A stretch of 64,000 nt of DNA from Trichomonas vaginalis G3 (lineage: Eukaryota; Parabasalia; Trichomonadida; Trichomonadidae), in contig NC_067207.1 of the NCBI RefSeq assembly GCF_026262505.1, forward strand, positions 33,200,082 through 33,264,081, given 5' to 3'. Position numbers and translations under genes: made by a program. Positions 27,475 through 34,477 of the stretch are shown here, piece after piece (positions within the stretch are counted from its first letter, which is position 1; each line of letters starts with the position of its first letter). A model generated the notes under the pieces. The model searched no databases, had not been told where the DNA came from, and was given only the letters and a program-made list of their open reading frames with translations.

Positions 27475-27930
27475 AACAGGTGAAAAAAGAGGTGAAAAAA
27501 GAGGTGAAATCTCACCTCTTCACCTAAAATATATTTTTGGGTCATTTACGCTCATTACGAAGAAGTCTTGACAAAACATTTACGATGAAATCATGAAAAT
27601 TCATGTACGAAGAAGTCTTGACAAAACATGTACGATGAAATCATGAAAATTCATGAGGTGAAAAAAGAGGTGAAAAAAGAGGTGAAATCTCACCTCTTCA
27701 CCTAAAATATATTTTTGGGTCATTTACGCTCATTACGAAGAAGTCTTGACAAAACATTTACGATGAAATCATGAAAATTCATGTACGAAGAAGTCTTGAC
27801 AAAACATGTACGATGAAATCATGAAAATTCATGAGGTGAAAAATTAGGTGAAAAAACAGGTGAAATCTCACCTCTTCACCTAAAATATATTTTTATTGAA
27901 TTCAGCAACAAAAATCTGAGTAAAATGGCA
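27475..27930 (-). repeat. Inverted-orientation hairpin repeats with an internal trace of a Maverick end
   Basis: Three units (near 27480, 27655 and 27835) are in the orientation of the right terminal repeat, with two near-identical 177-bp segments in tandem. The last unit continues into TTTTTATTGAATTC and then CTGAGTAAAATGGCAT, resembling the right terminal repeat at about 40236-40280 (TTTTATTGAATTCTG ... CTGAGTAATATGACA). This looks like a buried Maverick end. Confidence 0.7.
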
Positions 27931-27942
27931 TATGCTTGCTTC

Positions 27943-27958
27943 CCTCGGAAAACCGAGG
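27943..27958. repeat. Perfect GC hairpin
   Basis: CCTCGG-AAAA-CCGAGG lies between the buried repeat and the leader of the KilA-N/GIY-YIG gene. Confidence 0.5.
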
Positions 27959-28059
27959 ATAGAGATTCCGTATGAAAATTTCATGAGTTTCCTTAAGATA
28001 GAAAATAAAAGCTAGTTTTTTTAAAATATTTTTTTTTATTTTGTATGTAAGAACAGGAA

Positions 28060-28674
28060 ATGTCAAACACTGAGTTTGAAACAGTTAGAAAGATAGACAA
28101 TGACACCAAAATGGTTAGAATTGGTGATTTAAACGTAAGATACTCAAAGAAATACAACAAATATTCTTTGTCAGACATTTTAACACTATCTGAAGGAAAG
28201 AAAGCACACGACTGGGTTAAAAATGCTTCTACTCAGAAAATTTTGACAAGAAATCCTGAGCTTATGATATCGGTAAGATTCTATGGAACTACAGCATATC
28301 TCATCGACAAAAGTCTTATACCAGTAGTTTTGTTCTGGATTGACCCAGTTGTTGGATATAACTTCATAACATATGGTTCATTCGATACTGAACGTTGCAG
28401 TGAAGGCTTACTTTACATCGTTCAGAAACCGAAGGACTTCAATACAAAGAGATATAAGATAGGAAGAACATTTAATATAACTCAAAGATATGACAGTATA
28501 GTCAATAGAGTTAAGGTTGCGTTCGTTAACGATATGAGAGCTGCTGAAACAGAACTACTTGAAAAGTTTGAGAAAATGTATGGTGCTCCCATAAAAGGTA
28601 AAGAAACGTTTGAAGTAGATGAGATAAATAAAGCTATAAAATTATTTGACGAAGTTGCTGAAAAATACATGTAA
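28060..28674 (+). CDS. KilA-N-like and GIY-YIG (T5orf172-like) fusion protein (204 aa)
   Basis: The N-terminal part has a weak KilA-N pattern (YNKYSLSDILTLS, HDWVKNASTQKIL). The C-terminal part (about 112-200) has the GIY-YIG/T5orf172 plan: GLLYIVQKP, RYKIGRTFNITQRYDS, then AETELLEKFEKMYG and a final FEVDEINKAI. The Arg/Lys-x-Gly-x-Thr and Glu positions of the nuclease are visible. Fusions of these domains are known in large DNA viruses and mobile elements. Nuclease activity is inferred. It looks whole. Confidence 0.75.
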   Translation: MSNTEFETVRKIDNDTKMVRIGDLNVRYSKKYNKYSLSDILTLSEGKKAHDWVKNASTQKILTRNPELMISVRFYGTTAYLIDKSLIPVVLFWIDPVVGYNFITYGSFDTERCSEGLLYIVQKPKDFNTKRYKIGRTFNITQRYDSIVNRVKVAFVNDMRAAETELLEKFEKMYGAPIKGKETFEVDEINKAIKLFDEVAEKYM

Positions 28675-28762
28675 AGCGTTTATTTTTGGTCTTTTGTGAA
28701 AGTCAGGAAATAACGCTAATTTTTTATAAAATATTTTTTTTATTTTGTATGTAAAGACAGAT

Positions 28763-29587
28763 ATGTCAACATCAGAGAACACAACAACAGTTATAGTCCA
28801 TGAAGCTATAAATGAAGAATATGAGTACATACAGTTTAACAAACAACTTCGTCTCATTCGTTCGGTCAAAGACGATATGTACCAAATGCAAAGTATTTTG
28901 ACAGCATGTTTTGCTCCAGATACTAAACACGCAGACGACTGGTTCAAAAACCAAAGCACACAAGAACTTTTGAGTGAAATTTCTCTAGACCGAGAATTCT
29001 CGGCCTTGCATAAAACACATGAAAATCGTAAAAATTTGCCAATAAATTTAAGAGGATATTATGTTCATAGACTTCTCGTAAATAATGTGGCACAATGGGC
29101 TTCAGCTCGCTATTCATGGTATGTTTGTAAACTTCTTGACGAAATTCATAGACAAGAACGTGAAGAGATGGAAAAGAAACTTCATGCAAAAGATGAAGTC
29201 ATTGAAGCAAAAGACAAAAACATTCAGAAAAGAATACCACGTTCGGTACCAAAAGGAAAGGAAAAGAACTATAAGTATATGATTTACACTGAAGAGATGG
29301 AAAATGAAGAAGACAGAGATATGGTTATGTTGCATTTAGTCAGAAGAAACAACAAAAGCTTTTACGACCTTGCTAAGATTTACAAATCTGACAGAAATTG
29401 GTTCTATCGCGAAAACTTACCGATTTCAATGACCCCAAATGAAGATGTGAAACAAATAGTTCAAGATACGTTACCTCAAACACACTATGATATTAAAGGT
29501 TGTACAATACTTACATTCAAAGAAGATTTGCCATTGTTAAAGGAAAAAATAACAGAGTATTTTGACAACTTCAAACAAGTAGGGTAG
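28763..29587 (+). CDS. KilA-N protein with a viral C-terminal domain (274 aa)
   Basis: The ATG at 28763 follows the T-rich leader. A KilA-N-like region (ADDWFKNQSTQELLSE, NLRGYYVHRLLVNNVAQWAS) is followed by a coiled segment (REEMEKKLHAKDEV). A C-terminal domain with YKYMIYTEEMENEEDRDMVM and NWFYRENLPISMTPNEDV resembles domains (DUF3627-like) attached to KilA-N or BRO proteins in iridoviruses. That match is from memory and less certain than KilA-N. It looks whole and ends before a 22-bp minisatellite. Confidence 0.7.
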   Translation: MSTSENTTTVIVHEAINEEYEYIQFNKQLRLIRSVKDDMYQMQSILTACFAPDTKHADDWFKNQSTQELLSEISLDREFSALHKTHENRKNLPINLRGYYVHRLLVNNVAQWASARYSWYVCKLLDEIHRQEREEMEKKLHAKDEVIEAKDKNIQKRIPRSVPKGKEKNYKYMIYTEEMENEEDRDMVMLHLVRRNNKSFYDLAKIYKSDRNWFYRENLPISMTPNEDVKQIVQDTLPQTHYDIKGCTILTFKEDLPLLKEKITEYFDNFKQVG

Positions 29588-29711
29588 ATGAGCCATTTAT
29601 TTTTACGCTTGACTTCAGATGGCTCAGGTAGCTCTATAAGGTAAATTGTCTTGTCAAATCCTTCTGGCATTCCGAGTCCTTCCATCCGACATTCCGAGTC
29701 CTTCCATCCGA

Positions 29712-30075
29712 CAGGAAAAGTTTTTCTTTCCAACAGGAAAAGTTTTTCTTTCCAACAGGAAAAGTTTTTCTTTCCAACAGGAAAAGTCCTTCCTTCCAAC
29801 AGGAAAAATTTTTCTTTCCAACAGGAAAAGTTTTTCTTTCCGACAGGAAAAATTTTTTCTGTTGTCCGTCCGTAAACCATTCAAATTTTCGAAAATTGAG
29901 AACTTTTTGGTCGACCTTCAGGAAAAATTTTTCTTTCCGACAGGAAAAGTTTTTCTTTCCGACAGGAAAAGTTTTTCTTTCCGACAGGAAAAGTCCTTCC
30001 TTCCAACAGGAAAAGTTTTTCTTTCCGACAGGAAAAGTCCTTCCTTCTGGCATTCCGAGTTCTTCCTTCCGACAG
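29712..30075. repeat. 22-bp minisatellite of near-palindromic units
   Basis: About 13 units of CAGGAAAAGTTTTTCTTTCC plus AA or GA fall in two blocks (29712-29865 and 29919-30075) separated by about 55 bp. Since 22 is not a multiple of 3, each strand reads through all three frames in turn, and all six frames stay open for long stretches. Each unit can fold on itself (GGAAA...TTTCC). It lies between convergent genes ending at 29587 and 30183. The open frames here are not taken as genes. Confidence 0.9.
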
Positions 30076-30182
30076 GACACAAACGAATGTCCGACGTACC
30101 ACCAACCGATGCCTTCCAAAGCCAGAAGAACCGAAAGCTGCAGAACCACAACAGACTTACTAAGACTCAAACTCTTTATTTT

Positions 30183-31058
30183 TCAAGCTTGACTTTTTAC
30201 AATTTGAACTTTGTTTGCGTAGATATGAATTCTGAAAGAAGTATGAGGGTCTTGTATGACTTTGTACTTCTCCCATAGTTCATGTCTGTCAAACTTACCT
30301 GCCATGGACTCTTTCATAAGTTCCATGAAATCGTCTTCGGACAATCCAGGGAAAAGTATAATGTCAGTAAGTATTCTTTTAACATCCTTACTTAAACTCT
30401 TTGCTGTCTGTACACAAATGACAACTGAGATGTTAAAGTGTCTGAGCTTCTTAAGAATTCGACACATGTCTTGTTCTCTATTCTTTAACAAAGGATGAGA
30501 GGCGAAATCATCTAAAATAAGAAGACATCTATGAGGGTAAGTCTTCCAATCGTAAGATTGCAATTTCTTCGAAATGTATTCTATCTCTTTCTGTTTGTTT
30601 CTGAAGTGTTTCTTCTCTAATATTCTCTGCATTTCCTCATTTGGGTCTTTAAACTTAGAATTTATATACTCATTTATAGCATTATACTTCAAAACTCTTC
30701 TTTGGTACTTCTTTATCCAATCTAACAACTCAGTATCCTTTATACATACTAACTTAGACTTTTTTATAATATCTTTGAACGAATTGACGGTTTGATCGAA
30801 TTGACCAGAAGTACTACAAATGACTACTAACTCATAGAATGGGTTCTTCTCATCTAGTTCTTGTTGTTGTGCAGCCATTTTAAGATAAGTGAAAGTCTTA
30901 CCCGACCCAGGTGGTGCAATTAGACCTGTTATACCATTCTGAGCAAATAAGAACTTGTCATGTATAGGCTTTATCTGAGCATTTTCTAACTTCCTCTTGT
31001 TCTTATTTAAAACATTCTCAAATTTCTTGTCAATGTCAGCAAACTTTTTTTCTAACAT
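30183..31058 (-). CDS. Genome-packaging ATPase (A32/FtsK-HerA type), Maverick B
   Basis: The start at 31058 is chosen over 31160 because it follows the promoter TTTTAATTTTTCTAAAAAT and because upstream sequence belongs to a gene on the other strand. The 291-residue protein has Walker A APPGSGKT (about 47-54) and Walker B LLILDDFAS (about 187), then KLRHFNISVVICVQTAK. Its homolog in A (9634-10521) has the same layout, with conserved blocks such as YRIRRKRKYYAI / YQRRVLKYNAI. It would drive DNA into the capsid. It looks whole. Confidence 0.85.
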   Translation of the reverse strand: MLEKKFADIDKKFENVLNKNKRKLENAQIKPIHDKFLFAQNGITGLIAPPGSGKTFTYLKMAAQQQELDEKNPFYELVVICSTSGQFDQTVNSFKDIIKKSKLVCIKDTELLDWIKKYQRRVLKYNAINEYINSKFKDPNEEMQRILEKKHFRNKQKEIEYISKKLQSYDWKTYPHRCLLILDDFASHPLLKNREQDMCRILKKLRHFNISVVICVQTAKSLSKDVKRILTDIILFPGLSEDDFMELMKESMAGKFDRHELWEKYKVIQDPHTSFRIHIYANKVQIVKSQA

Positions 31059-31094
31059 ATTTTTAGAAAAATTAAAATTTTTATCTTTTAGAAA
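31059..31094. promoter_or_regulatory. 36-bp divergent promoter region
   Basis: Two back-to-back promoter forms, TTTTTCTAAAAAT toward the ATPase and TTTTTATCTTTTAGAAA toward the plus gene at 31095, lie in about twice the length of the fused 16-18 bp type. Confidence 0.5.
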
Positions 31095-31541
31095 ATGTCT
31101 AGCGATTTCGCTATCTATATTCGAGACAAACTTTTTGACAGCAAAACATCTGTCGACCATAAAATCTTACATAGTGTAAACAAAAAGGTGAATTTGTTCT
31201 AAAGTTCTGTTTCTGGGAATATGACAAGAACCATAAAACATTAAGCAGAGCAGTCTTAAAATTTGTCAATGACAGACTTGTTGACAGAGATGACGCCGAT
31301 TGGAAAGATGAAGTCCAACAAAAGTTCTTAGAATGCAAAGAAGACACATGCGCTGTTCTTGAAGATGAAATAGAAAACAGAATAGATGAGCTATTAAAGG
31401 ACAAAGAACTTTTACATAAATATGGTTGCGCCAAATTTGACATAACTCCACCAGAGAAGAAGAAGAAGAGAAAAGAAAGAAAAGAAAGTAGAAGAAGAGA
31501 AGAAAGAACCTGAACCAGAGAAAAAGAAATTTGACATGTAA
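31095..31541 (+). pseudogene. Broken Maverick gene of unknown function
   Basis: The ATG directly follows TTTTTATCTTTTAGAAA. The region reads as an acidic, helical protein (DRDDADWKDEVQQKFLECKE, EDEIENRIDELLKDKELL) with a Lys/Arg/Glu-rich C-terminus. It is broken about two times. No family is recognised. Confidence 0.4.
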
Positions 31542-31558
31542 AAATAAAATTTTATTTT
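31541..31558. terminator. Palindrome between convergent genes
   Basis: AAAATAAAATTTTATTTT is a perfect 18-bp palindrome at the meeting point of a plus gene ending at 31541 and a minus gene ending at 31557. It could mark 3' ends for both strands. Confidence 0.4.
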
Positions 31559-31976
31559 AGAACATTTCTGGGTCAATGTCAATGTTCTCTTCCTCTTTAG
31601 GAGCAAACACTGGCTTAGACTCTAAAATCTTTTTACCCAACTTACCTTGAACTTCAACTATCTTAGACTCATAATATTCATAGTCGTCTGCTTTCTTTGG
31701 TTCATAAGGTATAACAAGTTTGTATGCTTTGCCTTCTTTAAGGTTTGAGAACCTTCTGTCAAAATTTTCTTTGACTGCTAACAAACCTTCTATGTCTAAG
31801 TCTTCAAATTTCGCACCATTTTTAGTCACAATAGCAAACTTAACTGGTTCGATGTTCCAAACTTTGTCAAATGTAGACTTTTCAAAATGGTAGAAGTAAA
31901 CATTCAAATATATGAATGGGTCTAGTTCTTCTTTAAGTCCTGACATATATTTGTTGACTGAAATATATTTCGTCAT
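31557..31976 (-). CDS. Unknown Maverick protein (139 aa)
   Basis: The ATG follows TTTTTTTATCCGATAGAAAAG. The protein has an aromatic N-terminal half (YLNVYFYHFEKSTFDKVWNI) and an acidic end (EEENIDIDPEMF). Some features suggest a single-stranded-DNA-binding or accessory protein, but there is no domain match I can defend. It looks whole. Confidence 0.5.
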   Translation of the reverse strand: MTKYISVNKYMSGLKEELDPFIYLNVYFYHFEKSTFDKVWNIEPVKFAIVTKNGAKFEDLDIEGLLAVKENFDRRFSNLKEGKAYKLVIPYEPKKADDYEYYESKIVEVQGKLGKKILESKPVFAPKEEENIDIDPEMF

Positions 31977-32017
31977 CTTTTCTATCGGATAAAAAAATAT
32001 TTTTTTTTAAAAACGTT

Positions 32018-32602
32018 TTAAAATGGTATGCCATATAGCTTCTTGAATTTGTTAAGAAGTATTTTAACGTATTTTCCATCTGTATCTCTAGTGTTTACAA
32101 AAGCATAGTCTTCCTTAGTAAAACATACTTGTAATTTTCTATAGTTTACGCCGGTATAAAAGTAGAAAGAGTCTTGTTCTTCGCTATAGTAGTAAAACTC
32201 AAACGTATGCTTGCCATAGTCTGTAATTTCAATTGCTTCATCTTCTAGTTCGTCGACAAATTCGAATACAATATCTCTAAATTTGCTTTTGTTCTTATTG
32301 TTTTCAGAACGAGTAACCCAGCGTAAGTTTTCAAGTCTATTGTCGCTTCTTATACGGTTTATATGGTCTACAAAAGGTAGATTGTTAGGATTCGGTATAA
32401 AATGAGTTGCAATGACAACATGTTTTAAATAGTGTTTTCCACCCATCTTCATCCTAGCATATCCTTTATTTTGCTCCCATTCGCTTAAAACTCTTTTTGT
32501 CTTTTTGTTTCTGACTTCAAAAGGCTCACAACAGTGAATTTCATATTTCTCATCTAACAAACAAGTTTCCCAACGGTCTTCTCCAACAAACTCAGCGTAC
32601 AT
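32018..32602 (-). CDS. HNH homing-endonuclease-like protein, copy 2 (inverted)
   Basis: The same 194-residue plan as 23507-24091, in the opposite orientation, with about 18 amino-acid differences. Core residues His, DHxN and NLRW are kept (HVVIATHF, PFVDHINRIRSDNRLENLRW). Most changes lie just after the core (TRSENNKNKSKF against TCSENSKNRGKF) and near KEDYAF. The T-rich leader is also shared, so the duplicated segment includes its control region. Whole frame in both copies suggests both were kept working or duplicated recently. Confidence 0.85.
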   Translation of the reverse strand: MYAEFVGEDRWETCLLDEKYEIHCCEPFEVRNKKTKRVLSEWEQNKGYARMKMGGKHYLKHVVIATHFIPNPNNLPFVDHINRIRSDNRLENLRWVTRSENNKNKSKFRDIVFEFVDELEDEAIEITDYGKHTFEFYYYSEEQDSFYFYTGVNYRKLQVCFTKEDYAFVNTRDTDGKYVKILLNKFKKLYGIPF

Positions 32603-32648
32603 TTCAAATAAAATAAAAAAATATATTTTTTTATTCTTGAGCTATTTT

Positions 32649-33455
32649 TTATTCTTGACTTTGTTGTTGCATTTGTTCCATTTGTTGCATTTGTTGTTCT
32701 TGAGCTATTTGTTGTTGAAGTTGTTCTTGTAGTACAATACTTTCACCAGTTGCATCTTCCAATTCGAAACTTTCTGCCGTCATTGACAAATACATAGGAC
32801 ATAAAAGTTTTACAGGAACAAAGTTTGCGTCGACTAAGGTTAAGTTTATGTTTGCTAAAGTGTTTGAGTTTACTAAAGCTGAAAACTCTGCATTCGAATG
32901 AACAATAGGCAAACCAGCAGAGAAAGTGTTGTTTATACGCATGAGTATCTTTTGGTCATAGTAGTTTCTGTCGATATTCGAATAGCACTTTGAACCTAAG
33001 TTTGAAACAATATATAAAATAGGTGTACTTAAAGTCAATGGAACAGACAAACCTTGTATGACACCTTTTCCTGTTATAGGAAACTGTTGGTAGTAAAAAC
33101 CAGATATAAGTTTTGTATTATAGCTCATATCGTTTATACTAAACTCAGTCGGACATCCAAACATAATGAAACCTGCTCTAGTTGCAGCACATGTTACATC
33201 CGTACGTAAAGTATTAAATAAGTCAACAAAACCTGTTGGTGGTATATCTGAGTAAGTATCTTCAAAGAAGTATTTTTTACCATTCACAACAATAAAATCT
33301 TCTGGTGTCAAAAGAGCAAAACAGGCTTTAGTCGTCATCGTGTTTAAGGTCAGTTTACAATATCGTCCTTGAGGACTTTGTAAGTTTGTTGTTATAGAAT
33401 TATATGACTCAGGGTTTTTAGTCGTAATAGTATAAACCATTATGTCTTCTGCCAT
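32649..33455 (-). CDS. Minor capsid (penton-like) protein
   Basis: The 268-residue protein aligns with 7556-8332 of Maverick A. Shared blocks are YTITTKNPESYNSI, GFYYQQFPITG and a C-terminal strand NINLTLVDANFVPVKL, the pattern of Polinton penton proteins with a single jelly-roll fold. It has an added glutamine/methionine-rich tail (EQLQQQIAQEQQMQQMEQM). The ATG follows TTTATTTGCTAAGTAA. It looks whole and sits next to the CCG-motif and major capsid genes. Confidence 0.7.
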   Translation of the reverse strand: MAEDIMVYTITTKNPESYNSITTNLQSPQGRYCKLTLNTMTTKACFALLTPEDFIVVNGKKYFFEDTYSDIPPTGFVDLFNTLRTDVTCAATRAGFIMFGCPTEFSINDMSYNTKLISGFYYQQFPITGKGVIQGLSVPLTLSTPILYIVSNLGSKCYSNIDRNYYDQKILMRINNTFSAGLPIVHSNAEFSALVNSNTLANINLTLVDANFVPVKLLCPMYLSMTAESFELEDATGESIVLQEQLQQQIAQEQQMQQMEQMQQQSQE

Positions 33456-33459
33456 TTAC

Positions 33460-34041
33460 TTAGCAAATAAATTTTAATGAAATGTTGTGGTCGTCAAATA
33501 TTTTTATAACGTCTGGGAAACTATACTTTAAGTTCAACGTTTCACCTCCTTTCATAACGTATATCTTGTCAATGACATTATATGAAACACCACAGCAACT
33601 AACGTCGGGTTCTATTTCTTTGATGTTTATATCGTCTGCCTCTGTCAAAAGTTTCAATAGTTCTTTCAAAACTTCATGAGGTGCGATGACATATGAGTTC
33701 ACTTTTACAGGGTTGTGTTCGACCAAGTTTAACATTATACCCAAAGCTTGACAAATCTTCTCCTGAGTTTTAAGTTTGTCTTTAAGTTGTTGGTAGTCGT
33801 TTCGAATATCTGCAACAGAACTTAAGTCTCTGCTAACTTCAGGGTATGTTGGTTGTTCTTTTACAGGAACTATTGTTATACCATCTTCGTCTTCGTATGG
33901 TTTCCCCACTTCAACATCTCTTTCTTTGACATTGACAACAACACTTTGACTGTTTGTTTGAGTTGGTGAATTTAACTTCACATCTGCCACCGCCATTAAA
34001 CCTTTTGAAACACTTACGCTTCTATTTTTCGGAAATGACAT
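33460..34041 (-). CDS. Conserved Maverick protein with CCG motif (193 aa)
   Basis: The start at 34041 (MSFPKNRS) is chosen because it abuts the bidirectional promoter; a longer frame would run through it into the next gene. A variable N-terminal half contains SVADIRNDYQQLKDKLKTQE, a likely coiled coil. The conserved C-terminal part has EPDVSCCGVSY and LNLKYSFPD, as in 8596-9210. Function is unknown. Confidence 0.6.
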   Translation of the reverse strand: MSFPKNRSVSVSKGLMAVADVKLNSPTQTNSQSVVVNVKERDVEVGKPYEDEDGITIVPVKEQPTYPEVSRDLSSVADIRNDYQQLKDKLKTQEKICQALGIMLNLVEHNPVKVNSYVIAPHEVLKELLKLLTEADDINIKEIEPDVSCCGVSYNVIDKIYVMKGGETLNLKYSFPDVIKIFDDHNISLKFIC

Positions 34042-34059
34042 TTTACTTCGAATAAAAAG
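34042..34059. promoter_or_regulatory. 18-bp bidirectional promoter between opposed ATGs
   Basis: The sequence tttacttcgaataaaaag lies between the minus ATG (34041) and the plus ATG (34060). TTCGAA forms its centre of symmetry. Confidence 0.6.
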
Positions 34060-34477
34060 ATGGACGTATTTGAGTATCTCTTCGAATTGAAGCAAAACAA
34101 AGTTTACACACAAACAATACAAATACATTGACAGAATAGTTCTTTACACAAACAATGGAAAATGTTATAGAATAGCAGTCTTTGCTGAACCAAAATATTT
34201 TCATAAAGCAAAGAAAGTTGGTATAACTGAAATGGTGAAAGTTCTTGAAGCAGACAAAAATATAACTTCAAAACTTACAGATATTTCTAAAGGTAAGTTT
34301 ATAATACAATACTATGTCAAAACTGGCGTACTGTCAATATTTGACGGAGAGAAGTCAGTTCAAGAACAACTTACTGACCTGCTGCCAAAATCTGCTCGAT
34401 GGAAGCTGTCGTTATGCCAATCTGAGGAGCCCCAGCAGGTTTCATCGAACGAATCTTCAAAAGAGCATCTTCCGTGA
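34060..34477 (+). pseudogene. Broken Maverick gene of unknown function
   Basis: Starting after the bidirectional promoter, the region reads MDVFEYLFELKQNKVY and later KVGITEMVKVLEADKN and KFIIQYYVKTGVLSIFD. It is broken about once and its 3' end overlaps the major capsid gene on the other strand. No family is recognised. Confidence 0.4.

Noticed and set aside
25298-28674. KilA-N genes as recent host regulatory genes
   Set aside because: They lie within the termini of Maverick B, share its leaders and are separated by its hairpin repeats, so they are element cargo.
28682-28762. Bacterial or plasmid origin of the whole window
   Set aside because: Phage-like fibres, KilA-N and Dam genes occur, but Maverick termini, hAT and DDE_Tnp_4 transposases and Inr-type starts all point to a eukaryotic nuclear genome.
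29485-30192. Many long open frames on both strands
   Set aside because: They come from a 22-bp repeat without stops in any frame; the six products are low in complexity and unrelated to neighbours.
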